A stretch of 64,000 nucleotides of DNA from Megalobrama amblycephala (lineage: Eukaryota > Chordata > Actinopteri > Cypriniformes > Xenocyprididae). The DNA is taken from assembly GCF_018812025.1 (NCBI RefSeq), contig NC_063051.1:6821896-6885895 (forward strand), given 5' to 3'. The position numbers and the translations under genes are program-made. Below the pieces are notes generated by a model, which did no database searches, was not told the origin of the DNA, and was given only the letters and a program-made list of their open reading frames with translations. Positions 24,031 through 36,046 of the stretch are shown piece by piece. Every line of letters begins with the position of its first letter. Within the stretch, counting starts at the first letter, position 1.

Positions 24031-25039
24031 TTCTGTACAAAATTTCTGTGCAATTTAAAATCCTGCATTTTAACTCATGTCATTAATATGATACTCGCAA
24101 TGACACCAGAAATGCACTGTTGAGCTACAAAAAGAAAAATCCACTCACAGGAATTGTGTCAGTATAGCCAGAAGCTAATCCACCTAGAACTAAAAGGACA
24201 ATTTAGACAACTTTACAGTGCAAATAACACCCATTTCTGTATTGGAGAATGAATATAAAGACATGCCATTTATCCCATCCAGAATGTCTAGACTTCCATT
24301 AAGTGCATTTACTGTAAATGCAATTTTTGCTCAAAAAAATGCCTGTGGTAATCAATATATGCAGTCAGTGAAGCTTATCTTGCTTTAACCATTATGGAAA
24401 GCTTGAAGAATAAAGTCGTAGATGCATTTTAATGCACAACTGATTTGCTGGAACTGTACTGCAACTTTGTTCAGATGTGGACTGAGAAATACTACATCCA
24501 AAAAGGACCACAAATAACCATAGCAATTCTCCAGTGACACAAAAAATAGACACCCTTACTAGACTACAGGAAAGCAAAGGTAGTCTAGGTGGAGAAGAAG
24601 CTGCTGTATTTGTGCCTGTGGCAAAGACTGCGGCATCATTTCCTGTTATCAGCTGATCCTCGGTGTGTATAGGCATTTCACTCACTCCATCTATTATTCA
24701 CACGCTTTGAATTCCATGCGAGGCCTGGACATGGGAGACCGACATGCACAAACACAAAAGCAGCCTACATACTACTGTGCTCACATATCACAACAGAGGA
24801 TACAATAAGGTACTTTTTTTTTTAGGTAAACAAAGTCCATGAGCATTTCAAATGAGATTCTCTTTGTGCAGCTGGAATCAAGAGCTAGACAAAAGCAGTG
24901 CTAAACAACTGCATTATCTCAAAAGCACACTTGAACACACACAAACCCATTTACACAGGGTCGGGAACTGAGAACCACTTACATATATATATTAAAAAAA
25001 TAATAAAAATAATAATGCATTGTTCAGCAGAATAGCCTT
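24031..25039. other. Intronic DNA without recognised gene
   Basis: Mostly unique sequence. A 97-codon minus-strand open frame at 24,392-24,685 has no recognisable domain or supporting splice context. Confidence 0.4.
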
Positions 25040-26600
25040 ATTTACACATAAATGACATCTATGTGCTAATCAACTGAATGATAGACACAAATTAGTCTCA
25101 CTGTTGTAATTGGTGTGAATCAGTCTAAAAACTCATTCACTATTGATTGCTTTTTGAACAAATGACTGTTATGAGCTAGAATCATGAGCGAAAGAATTCT
25201 GTCTTAAACAAGTGAATTATTAACTTAAATTAGTCTAATAACTCACACACTCATTAGAATAGAGTGATTCACATACAACTCTTATAGGCTAATGAATTTG
25301 TAAAAATACTTGCACAAATCAGCATCAAACACGTCAGTTATTGGCTTAAATCTTCCAACAATTCATTCACTAATCTTAACAGTGTGAAACAAATAACTCT
25401 TATGAGCTAATGAATTAGTCAAAAACTGACTAATGCCACAGGCATGGTAAAAGCATGGTACTCGCGGAAAATCAAGAAAACCAGATTTAAACAATAAGAC
25501 TAAACGTGTTGAGCAATATAACAATTTGTTTTCTGTCTATAAACCAAACAGTTGTTCCCTTGTCTAATAAAACATGTACCCCTGGTTTCACAGATAAGGC
25601 TTAAGCTAGTCCCAGACTAAAATGCATGTTTGAGCTGTGTTAACTGAAAGTAACTTGAACTGACATATCTTAAAATATGCCAGTGCCATTGTTTTGTCTC
25701 AAGATGAACACTAGGGTATGTTTATAAAAGCTACTTAAATACCCTAATTGAAATAAGGCCTAATCCTGGTTTAGCCTAAGCCCTGTCTGTGAAACCAGGC
25801 CATTATGTATTAAAGCGTTTTTGGTGTTTCCATGGTTTCTACAAAATAAAATCGGAAAACGAGGGTAACACGTGTAGTATGACATCACTGACAGGTGACG
25901 CATGGACAGTCGGACACGTCCATGTCCTGGTTAAAAATTGCTTATTTCTCTGGATTTAAACATTCTTGGAAACATTTGGGATAACGTATGTACACAAGTA
26001 AACAAAATATTTAACACTGTTCTAGTGGTTTTTGGATATTTTAGTCCAAAAATCTTACATATTGTGCCTTTAAATGGAATGAAAGCTATAGAATGCTTGC
26101 TTGTTGTGCCCAAAAGCATGATCTATTTAGGTCAACATGTCATTCAACAAGAAACTATGCTTATAGAGCTGTAGATCCAACCATGCAAGTTTGCGATGCT
26201 GTTTGCAAATGTTTGTCGAAACCAAATCATTGAATTATGTTGGTAACGACAGAACTTGCAACCATAGTTGGCTAACAATGCTTTCGGGAAACACATCCCA
26301 GTACAGTTTGAATAGCACAGGCCTATGTATGGCACTAATGAGCTAAAATACTCACAATTCAATTTCAAACGTATAATTTATCAGTCTGAATGAATTTCAC
26401 TACTGATTCGTGAACAAATTAACCTTATAACCCAATGAACAAGGTTATAAATATGAATCACTCCTAAAACTACTTAATAATTCTTATGGCCAAGAATTGG
26501 CCAAGCTCAAGAATCAGTCAGCAACTCTAATGAATTGGTTAAAAATATCCTCAATTTAGTCTCAAACTCATCAGTTGTTATCAGAATGAAGTAAGAAACA
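25040..26600. repeat. Degenerate tandem-repeat-like tract, interrupted by an insertion
   Basis: Loosely spaced repeats of phrases such as AACTCATTCACTA, TGAACAAATGACTGTTATGA and GAGCTAATGAATTAGTCAAA occur at 25,080-25,440 and again, more diverged, at 26,380-26,590. The intervening DNA includes the miniature element at 25,581-25,799. Unit length is roughly 90-110 bp but decayed. Confidence 0.5.
25581..25799. mobile_element. Miniature inverted-repeat element (CCTGGTTTCACAGA type), copy 1
   Basis: CCTGGTTTCACAGATAAGGC opens it and CCTGTCTGTGAAACCAGG closes it in inverse. Related copies lie at 45,090-45,297 and 53,310-53,448. Confidence 0.85.
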
Positions 26601-27540
26601 AGAATCAGCAACTTCCTTACAATTATCACACCCCTAAAAAAAAAAAACTCACAGGCACTCACAGTAACCACAGAAGACAAGATCAACTTGTATGTGTCCT
26701 AAAGGCCAGGGCCTCAGCTGCCACTGATGTGGATGCTCTCAGATTCCCAGATACTTCTCATTTAGTCAACAATCAACCATCCAGTTAATGTTATCCTTCT
26801 GTACCCTCTCCTTCTCTCCATGGCAACAACTCTCACATCTACATGCTAATAACATCCTCCTATCTCCATAACAACTCTGACATATTGTGCCTTTCCCCTT
26901 CTGCTGCTAAGAATACACTCATTCGACCCATCAATAATGCTAAGATATTCTGTGTCCATGGTAACTACGTCCTCCTCCCCATTTTCATCATGCCCTCATA
27001 TACCAGTAAGGTAGACAGGCCTGTCCTCTGTAAAGGTGATCCCCTTGCTATGATCAATATACACTCCAACAGTGAGTGTCCTTCGAAATGATGCTGATGC
27101 ATTTATAAGATGTGTGTGGAGTGTTTACAACCCACCAACCCTAAGGCAAACGCTGTGCCTCTGACACTTTAAGCACAGCACATGTCAGAGCCAGCCTCAG
27201 CCAGGGCATGGGGTGCACCAACTATGGGGGAGAGAACAAAGAATCTTCTGAATGCTGTTCGGCAAAGTACTTGTCCATGCGCTGGGTGTTCCATGATGTA
27301 GAAATTACAAAGTCAGTCTTAAAGGAACAGTTCAACCTTGAGGTGCCAGACAGGGATGATTTCTTTCTTCCATGAAACAATAAAATAGATGTTTTACAGA
27401 ATGTTCACACTGCTTAGGTGGACAGGGGCTGCTGAGTTTCAAAAATGATATGGAGAAGCTAGACAATTTTTATATAATAGTCCTCCACAAAATTAGTGAT
27501 CAATTAAAAAAATAGTTTTTTGTTTGTTTGTTTTGTCCAT
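26601..27540. other. Intronic DNA without recognised gene
   Basis: Mostly unique sequence with an A run at about 26,637-26,648. The 82-codon plus-strand open frame at 26,843-27,091 shows no recognisable domain. Confidence 0.4.
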
Positions 27541-28074
27541 GTTAGTTCACCCAAACAGGAAAATTATTAAATTAATTTGCCATCATGCCATTCCAAACCA
27601 GTATGACTTACTTTCTTCTGTGGAGCACAAAAGATATTTCAAAGAACACCGACTTTTATTCTACGTATAAAAAAAAAACACCTAGGCATTTTTAAAAAGA
27701 TCTTATTTTGGGTTCCACAGAAGAAAAGATTTCAGGTTTTAATTGACATGAAGACTAGTAAATAATTACAGAATTTTCTGTAAAACTTTACAATAAGATT
27801 CTAGTAGTTAAAGTTAGCTAATGTATTAACTGATGACATTAACTAGAGTAATATATTGTTGCAGTATTCAATAATCTTTGAATAAAATGGTTCATTGTTA
27901 GTTCATGTTAGCTCAGGTTAATTAAATCATTTTAACACGTACAATTTTTACTTTTAATAATGCATTAGTGAATGTTGAAATTAAAATTAATTAAGATTAA
28001 TAAAGGGTTTATAAGTGTTTTGTTTAGTTGTATGTTAACTAGTTAAGAAATGGAACCTTATTGTAAAGTGTTAC
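27541..28074. repeat. Two adjacent interspersed repeats
   Basis: From about 27,541 to 27,778 lies a member of the GTTAGTTCACCCAAA / TTCTGTGGAGCACAAAAGA family. From 27,780 to 28,074 lies a copy of the element ending CCTTATTGTAAAGTGTTACC, with imperfect inverted ends, also found at 10,076 and 52,173. Confidence 0.7.
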
Positions 28075-28513
28075 CCAATTTTTTGTTATTTGTTTTTATT
28101 ATTATTATTATTTTGGGGTGAACTATCCGTTTAAGTTCGGTTCACGCTGCCTGCGAATTTTATATTAACAGGTCATACTGCACGGTTTGTCAGCATTAGT
28201 CCCAGTCCCCATCCACTTTACTGTTTGGACTGAATCTAGAAACGTGAACATTCTGCATACATAAAAGTAAACCAATAAACAAAGTAAGTAATCACCATTC
28301 GTGCTCAACGAAAGAAATAAAATCATATGCGTCTGAAAATGATGTGTGGTGTGTAAAAATTATGACCATTTATTCTTGGGTGAACTGTCCCTTTAAATGT
28401 AAACATTAAGGATACAGGTGCGCTGTGGGCCACAGAGACAACTCCCCTGGCAACTGTTATTGTTTGGCAACACTGACTTTTAACGACAACAAAAACAAGT
28501 TCTCTCAGTTTAC

Positions 28514-28820
28514 CTGGTTTGACAGTCTTAATTCGAATCGGCTCCCGAAAGTGGCGGATCACCGCGTGCGTGTCTCGGTTCGTCAGCCCACTGACAGGTG
28601 TCCCGTTCACTTCCAATAACACATCCCCGTAGTACGGTAGTCTCCCGACGTGACACACCAGCACGTCCAAGTTCATCTGACCGAGGAACGGGAACTCCCC
28701 GTGCTCGGCGCCACCGAGGATCTCCACAACATCACCGAACTCCCCAACGCTTCCCCACGACACGGCGCACTCCTGCACTTTAGTGGACCAGTGTTTCTTC
28801 CTCTTCAGCGTTTTAGACAT
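28514..28820 (-). CDS. magi3: magi3 first coding exon (N-terminal PDZ of MAGI3)
   Basis: This exon encodes the N-terminus of MAGI3, a membrane-associated guanylate kinase with inverted domain order that scaffolds receptors and PTEN at cell junctions (family knowledge). It starts [11 protein letters not shown] and runs about 102 codons through an N-terminal PDZ (about residues 15-102) with [28 protein letters not shown] and [13 protein letters not shown]. The last two blocks are nearly identical to human MAGI3 as I recall it; MAGI1 differs here. The ATG is at 28,820-28,818. The exon ends after CCAG with a GTAAAC donor (28,513-28,508), in phase 1. The open frame reading on to 28,323 is intron. 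Later exons would lie left of the window. I cannot tell the magi3a and magi3b copies apart. Confidence 0.93.
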
Positions 28821-29640
28821 CCTTTATCCTTTAAGTTTCAGTGCAGTTCCACGTTAACAGGTTTCGAAGCCTTTCTTCCCGGTGTGTCGTTTACTTTACC
28901 CGGTGTAGGGATGACAGCGCGCGGATGTGGAACGCCATCCAGCCCGTGATAACTCCATAAGCCTCATCTACCATTATTAGTTCAAGACAACATTTAATCA
29001 AATCATCAAAACGTCCTTTACGAATGCGCGAGGATACTATTATAGCTACATTATGCAAAATAATATCGAACGTAAACAACAATCGACACAAGAATGAAGT
29101 AAAACTGTGTTTACCTGTTAAGTTCACTCAGGTTTTGCATGCACAGCATCAAGCGCACTAGACGGACACACTGAGAAACGTGTCTGTCAGTACAGCGTGA
29201 TAAAACGCGTCTCTATAAAGGGAATTGGCAGCAAAATAGTGTCTCACAGGTATAAAGAGCCACCGAAGCGGCTGTCTTGGATATATTCGGTTCTGTCCAA
29301 ACGGCCGAAGCTCAGGTTAGTCTTCGAAACGCGATTCCCAGTCAGTGAGTAGATGCGTCTGACGCGTCTTCATTCCTGGCTTATGCCTGAACCGTCAGCT
29401 TTACACACATTATGAGCCGTTAAAAATAGCCTACGAGAGAAATAAAGCTGTCGAACATGTCTTTATCGCCTCAAATGGTCGCTGCGATGCTGTCACACGC
29501 TGTGGCTGCTCTCTCAGATCTCCAGTAACGGCGGCTACTGTTGCGCTCAGCTTCTATTTGTCAAATGAAGCAAGAGTGTGCGCGCGCGCTCACAGCCAAC
29601 AGCGGCCTGTGACTGGATGGCTCTCGGGTGGAGGTTTATA
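28821..29640 (-). promoter_or_regulatory. Probable 5' UTR and promoter region of magi3
   Basis: This is the sequence directly upstream of the magi3 start codon. It is richer in CpG than its surroundings, with a CG/GC run at about 29,577-29,592 and many CpGs at 28,900-29,360. A TATA-like TTTATATAAA lies at about 29,634-29,643. A donor-like site (AACAG before GTAAAC on the minus strand, near 29,117) could mark a 5' UTR intron. No long open frame runs through it. Transcription start sites cannot be fixed from sequence alone. Confidence 0.5.
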
Positions 29641-30352
29641 TAAACTGAGGTAGTAAACTGATTTAGTAAATGAAGATGCAAATGAACCAATTATAAAACC
29701 GATAGGCTTGATTGTAAATTCTGAGCGAATGAGTCACTGTAAGATGAGCCAATAAACGCTCAACTGTAACAGTTTAATTCTATATCAATATGGCAAGTTT
29801 CTACTCTACTTGGCAGCCCTAAGCAACAGTTAGGCTGGAATTATGCAATTCTACAAATACGTTCATCATATTTCCATTGCCACAGTTTTATATATATGTA
29901 AAGAAACCAGGAGAGGCTATATGTTTTGCAGTAATTTTACCACAGTGAGTTACATTGTGGTAAAATCGTTGTAATTAAATACCCTAGATATCAATTTTGC
30001 CTGTTCTGAAATGTCAAACACAATTAATAACAATGCAAATACAAGTTGCTCCTATATATGCAATTGTTATTTTTAAAAGTAATTATTATTGAGTACTAAC
30101 TTACATCTCTGAAAAAAATGCCAGTGTTTCCTTTACACCAATGCAAATAGTTCTAAAAGTCAAAGCATCAGTTTTTGCATGTCACCAAGCAATACACAAT
30201 CTTGCCTGACTTGCATTTCCTGCTCACTAGTGAGAAAAAACTCCCATGCTCTGACTTTCAAAAACATGCCTTTTCCTATAGACAAAATGATACAAGTCTG
30301 CTTCCATTCATGAAAGAAAACAGACACTTTAACTTGCTCCTCACTCTAAACC
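29641..30352. other. Intergenic DNA upstream of magi3
   Basis: AT-rich sequence without recognised gene or full repeat. The plus-strand open frame that starts at 30,175 runs into the miniature element and is not a gene. Confidence 0.45.
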
Positions 30353-30530
30353 AGGGGTGTCCAAACTCGTTCCTGGAGGGCCGCTGTCCTGCAGAGTTTA
30401 GCTCCAACCAGCTCCAAAACACCAAATTTCTGGATGCCTAGTTAGATCTTGATTAGCTGGTTCAGGTGTGTTTAACTGGCATTGGAGCTAAACTCTGCAG
30501 GACAGCGGCCCTCGAGTTTGGACACCCTTC
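30353..30530. mobile_element. Palindromic miniature element (about 180 bp)
   Basis: The left half, AGGGGTGTCCAAACTCG then TCCTGCAGAGTTTAGCTCCA, is mirrored by the right half ending GAGTTTGGACACCC. A fragment of the same family appears near 53,540-53,600. Confidence 0.85.
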
Positions 30531-33223
30531 CTCTAAACTCCATATTCCCTGCAAAGAATTCCAAATGTCAAAAAGCAAGGTATTATCATACTAGAAATCC
30601 CCCCAAAAATGGTATTACCATAATAACATTTTCAAAAAAATGAAAGTATTATGGTACTTTTTTTACATAATAAGATTAACATTATCTAAGATTAAGATTC
30701 TTGCAGCTCAAACTGTAAAACATGGGGCTAGCAACACGAGGTCATTCAATTCCCAGGGAATGCATGAACTAATAAAATGTATACCTTCAATGCGATATAA
30801 GTCTATAAATCTGTCAAATGCATAAAATCTATAAGAACATTTCAGAATAAGCTCCCATGACCAAATTTGAAAAAATAATAAATGTACTGTCAGAGCTTGC
30901 CTCTTTTCTTTCTCTCATATTAATCTGCTGAAGTAATTTAATCAGTAACTTAAGCCTAGGTGAGGATATCACAAGTAATCAGTGAATATTTCATCTTGTA
31001 ATCAAATTATAGGGTCAATTATCTTAATAGCACAGTCCTGTAGTGTAGAGTAAGACTCAAAGCTGCCACCTTACGGTATGTTGTTGTAACTGCACCACAA
31101 CTTGAGTCGCTTCATTCAATCTGCCATGGCAGACAAACATGACACACTATTCATGCTCTCAGTTCCCTTATTAATTACAGACAAGTCAAGACAAGTCAAA
31201 ACAGTGCATTCTCGAGTTTGTAAAGGATCCAATTTAATTCCCAATCACTTCAAAACGCAGAACACTTGTATTTCCCGTGAGTATTGAGACCAGACACAGG
31301 AAACACAGCAGGAAGTGTGTAGACATGATTAATTATGCTATTGGCCTATCACAAGACCAGGCATGAAACTAATTTCAGTGTGTTAGGTAGATTCAAGCTT
31401 TGAGCTATTTATACAGACCAGACCACTCACACATATATGTACAGTTGTGCTCAAATAACATATAGGCCTACCACTACCACAGAACCTGGTTTGTTGGTTT
31501 GTTTTTCTATTTGGCAGAACAAATAAATTCCACAAGACAAGATAATAACTGCATTTGCACAAACAACCCTGCTCAAAAGTTAACGCATTTGGTCCTTAAA
31601 AGGATAGTTCACCAAAATAAATGCTTTACTCACCCTTATGTTGTTTCAAACCCATTTGACTTTCTTCTGTGTAATACCAAAGCAGAAATTATGAACACTG
31701 TTCCAGTCTCTTTTTCGAAGCACATAGAGAAGCTACGGTGGCCAACACAGGACAAAGATGTCGTCGTCTGAGACAGCAGAGAGTAGCCAGTCAAGCAGTG
31801 AGGTTTCTTCTTACTTCAAACAAAGAACAGTCTCTGCTTCTAATAAACCAGCTACTTTGTGTGTATTCAACATAGTGATGATGCAAGCTGCCTCTAAAAA
31901 CACCAAAGAAGAAGAACAACAACACAATGACGAAACACGCTCTGTAGAGCAGTTTGTCCATTAAGGGCTACTGTAGAAACATGTCGGTGCAAAATGGCGA
32001 CTTCCATGTAAGGGGACCTGAGGTGTATGTAGATAGAAATGACTCATTCTAAGGTAATAAAAACATAACGGTTCATTATGTAAGGTCTTTATACACCACT
32101 GAAAACATAGTTATGTATATTATATTACATTTCTGTCAATAGATCCTCTTGAAATTTACACACTGCACCTTTAAAAGTCAGCATGAAACATAAGTCGCAA
32201 TAGTCCTTTGTTATCTATTGTGATGTATATCCAAGTGAAACGGCTTCTCGACCAAGAAAAATGTAGGGTGGGACTTTGTCCATTGGGAACTGATTGGATG
32301 GTTGTGGTTTGCTATTGGTAGAAATGTAACCCTCATGACAAAAAGGCCTGGTCTCTCGTATATATAAAACCTGTAATCTACAAGGCTCTGGACACAAATA
32401 AACTAGTTTATCAGATCTTTATTGGTTGTTCAAAACCCAACAGCATTTAAACAAAGTATCAATCCAAATACTAACATTTTAAAGGAATTCTAGTCTCAGT
32501 TGTGGTCTAAATTAAGGAAATAGCCTGAGATTTTTCTTGAGCGGTGCAGGACGGTGCGTGTAGAGGACGCAGCACGTCCCCATTTCGACTAGTGTAATAA
32601 TCCAAAGCGAGTCTAGTGATTGAATGAATTATTGATAAAGCTGAGCAAAGAGGGTTAGCAGCAGGCGGAAGGTATGTACTTTGATCTCACAGCTATAATT
32701 TTTCTTCTTGGAGGACGGGAATAAAAATTGTCAGTTCAAGTATTTAGAGGGATTCAAATGGGTCTGCATCCTTTTAAAACTCAGTGAAAACTTCCAGAAA
32801 AGTTCTGCAGTTCAATAAATTAGCATAATTCAGTCATACTTTGAGACCTCAACACTGTAAGTAAGCTGTGGCACAACGCTAACACAAAACACTTACAGTA
32901 ACAATACTTTTTCCCCAACAAAGCAATATTATTATTACATAAAAGAGATAAATTGAAGTATAACACACCCAAAATGAAAAATGTCATAATTTACTCAGTT
33001 GAGATGGGTTTTGTTTCTCCATGGAACACAAAATGTTAGCAGATCAATCTGTAGAATCAATCTTAACCTCATCAAATTTGATATTAACCCTGTAGTGCTT
33101 GACATATTAAATAATAGTCTCATTTTTAAAAAAATTAACATTTTTGAATGTTTAGACAAAATAATAATAAAAAAAAGGTATATGTGGTTTTATCATTATT
33201 ACTATTTCATATTTATGGAAGAG
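30531..33223. other. Intergenic DNA with old repeat fragments
   Basis: No gene is recognised. From 31,590 to about 32,175 it matches cyprinid repeat types I recall (CACCAAAATAAATGC then TTTCAAACCCATTTGACTTT, followed by a TTTACACACTGCACCTTTAA-type end). The plus-strand open frames at 31,499-31,964 lie in that repeat. Confidence 0.5.
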
Positions 33224-33875
33224 TACGGAAGAGGATTAGGGCCAAGCAATAATAAAAAAATAACACCATCTCGAGATTAAAGTTGTTAAATTTCGAGAAA
33301 AAACACGTTCAATTTCGAGAAAAAAGTCTAAATAAAATGTTGAGAATAAACTCATTAAATTACGAGAAAAAACTCGTTAAATTTCAAGATAAAAGTCGAG
33401 ATAAAATGTTGAGAATAAACTTAAATTACGAGAAAAAAACGCGTTAAATTTCGAGAAAAAAGTCGAGATAAAATGTTGAGAATAAAGTCATTAAATTACA
33501 GAAAAAAAGTCATTAAATTACGAGAACAAATTCGTTAAATTATGAGAAAAATGTCATTAAATTTCAAGAAAAAAGTCGAGATAAAATGTTGAGAATAAAG
33601 TCATTAAATTACGAGAAAAAAGTAGAGATAAAATGTTGAGAATAAAGTCATTAAATTACGAAAAAAAAAGTCGTTAAATTACGAGAACAAATTCATTAAA
33701 TTATGATAAAAATGTTGTTAAATTTCGAGAAAAAAGTCGAGATAAAATGTTGAGAATAAACTCATTAAATTAATTTCTTCTCGAAATTTAACAAGTTTTT
33801 TCTCGAAATTTAACAACTTTAATCTCGAGATGGTTTTATTGTTTTATTATTGCTTGGCCCTAATCCTCTTCCGTA
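33224..33875. mobile_element. Inverted-repeat element built around a minisatellite
   Basis: TACGGAAGAGGATTAGGGCC at 33,224-33,243 is exactly inverted at 33,856-33,875, and weaker inverted similarity extends about 80 bp inward. The interior alternates AAATTACGAGAAAAAA words with GATAAAATGTTGAGAATAAA, the latter appearing six times between 33,333 and 33,765. Short open frames reading YGRGLGPSNNK on opposite strands come from the two ends. Confidence 0.85.
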
Positions 33876-35353
33876 GTACGAGGCCAAAACAGAGCAAAAA
33901 TATGCAATTTGGTGCAGTAACCAAAAAGTTTTTTTTGTAACAGTATAACAAACTACTTTCATTAAGTGCAGTAAGATGATTTTTAAATGCTTAGTTTTAT
34001 GACCAAAGCTCATATAATGCAAAACAATGATGATCGAGAGATATACAAATAAACGTTCCTCAAAAGCCTGATTAATCATTTGATACTTTTTAACAAGATT
34101 TTTATAAAAATGATATATGGATAATCAATTTAGTTCATTTATAAATACTACTAATAGGCTATAAAATTTATTCCTATGTTACTTTATAAAATTTAGTACA
34201 GATTTCAAGGCAAAAACAAAAAAAACATCCTAAAGATGAACATTTTTAGAATTATACTAAAAGGCCTTTATTTGCTAATAAAGCATAAACTATCAATCAG
34301 ACGGCACAAGGCATGTTTTCATCATGTTAATAATTTAGAGGCCTTAGAAATTTATAATATACATTACATATGATGCAAGTAAGACCCTGAATATGAGCAA
34401 TAGTAATAGTGCTTCTATTAGCTAATAAGCTAGTTTATTTGAATAACATGGCTACATCTTCACTCGTGATGCATGTAAATTCATTTTATTGTTTAAATGT
34501 CAGCTAAATGTCAGAATTTTCTGAAACATAATGTTCTTTATACATGCTTTACAGAATGTACAGGTACAGCATACAAAAAAAAAAAAACAACCCACAAAAA
34601 ATGCACAAAAACAATTTATAAAGCAGCATTTAAATATTGTCAAAGCACTGTAGCTAAACTTTGGTTTGCAGAAGGCCGGAATGTTTGATCCGTGTGGATT
34701 TTCTTTGGTGTAAATCGAACAGAACTATAAGTGAAATCATACTTGTTCTTTTAAAGATCCCAACAAAGTCCTGCATAATCTGGAGTAAAACAAAACTGCT
34801 TTACTCTTACATTAGTTTTAAACGAAACCGTTTTGCGTTAATTTCCCACAAGCTGAACCAAGAGAGACCACTGTAAGAGGCCAGGCAAGCATTAACAGTA
34901 ATTTGAAAAATGTTGAGATTTTAAACGTGGCTGGAAGCCGCTGATGACACATACTCCTTTCCTTTCAACAAGGGAAATTGACGCAGCGAGGAGTCAGCTG
35001 CATCATCTGGCATCAAGGTCTCTTGATTAGTGTAATTGTATAGCTAACTGTGAGGCAAGAGATTGTGCAAAATGCAACAAATTAACATGCAAATCAAGGG
35101 GTAGTTATCGCAGTTGGAAAGTGGTTGATAAAACATTTCCATTAAAATAAGGCAGGAGAAGCCAGTGACCACAGATATCTGCCGCAGTGGAAGATCCAGC
35201 TTTTGTACGCTCAAAAAGTGCAAAATGTCAGTTGTACTGCAAAATGAATGGTTAAGATGTAATCAGGGATCCATACAGATGGATTGGGTCATCAAGCTTT
35301 CAAGGCCAGACTGAGTCGAGGTTAAATTAATGTGAAAATAGGTTCCCTCTTAT

Positions 35354-35580
35354 GGCGCGGTCACATCAGCAAAACTTCAGTGAAATTTCGCAGACAAATA
35401 TCCACTGTCCATTATCAATAGTATAGCAATTCATGAAGCACCGCTTACTCAGAAGTCACTTTGAAACTAAACGGCCATAAGGTGCAGTTAAATTAGTGAA
35501 ATTTCAGCAAAAGTTTGTAGGCAAAAAAGGTCTGTCATCAATAGCGTAGCGATGTATAAAACACTCACACAGAAGTCACT
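35354..35580. repeat. Tandem duplication, period about 120 bp
   Basis: Two copies share GTGAAATTTC, ATCAATAG.GTAGC and end in CAGAAGTCACT at 35,450-35,460 and 35,570-35,580. They are diverged but clearly related. Confidence 0.6.
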
Positions 35581-35827
35581 TTTACACCATCCAACTTTGT
35601 TGGTCAGCGTGGTGAACTCGCATAACCAACTTATGAATTTTTTCATCCTTGCGTCAAACTCCTGATCGCGTGGTATCTTATTGGAATGACTCGGTTTCAC
35701 CCATGAAATTTCGCAGAGCACTCATAAATATAATCTTTATATTGGTCGAAGTGTGATTTGTGTGTTTCAAGTTCAACAAACTTCAATTTCAAACTAAATC
35801 CACATGCTGTCCTGGAGGCAGGACGCA

Positions 35828-36046
35828 GGGTTGCCAGGTTTTCACAACAAAACCCACTCAATTGATACTCAAAGCTAGACCAAAACTAGACCAATCGCAT
35901 TTCAGGGGGGTAAAATTCTCTTTTTGGCACTTTCCCCGGTAAAATTCGCATTCCAGGGGCTAAATATTATGTTATTTGGGGTCACTTCAACCCGTGGACA
36001 TGAAAAACAACCCATGGCAACAGTGTTAAAGTAGCCCAATTTGACA
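35828..36046. repeat. Interspersed repeat fragment (GGGTTGCCAGGTTTTCAC type)
   Basis: The sequence reads GCAGGGTTGCCAGGTTTTCA through TTGGGGTCACTTCAACCCGT to GTGTTAAAGTAGCCCAATTT. It resembles a cyprinid repeat I recall from memory. No coding potential. Confidence 0.5.

Larger units (their letters stand above)
1..28513 (-). other. magi3 intron 1 (part)
   Basis: No coding exon could be recognised on either strand across 28.5 kb. None of the small open frames resembles the MAGI3 guanylate kinase, WW or later PDZ domains. A very long first intron fits the large MAGI genes. The content is transposon copies, (CA)n runs and AT-rich DNA, listed separately, with repeat-poor blocks near 5,940-7,380, 15,470-17,540 and 21,750-23,750. 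Confidence 0.75.

Noticed and set aside
28598..28949. Plus-strand open frames of 61-99 codons across the magi3 first exon
   Set aside because: They are the complement of the PDZ-coding exon and its GC-rich flank, with no domain of their own.
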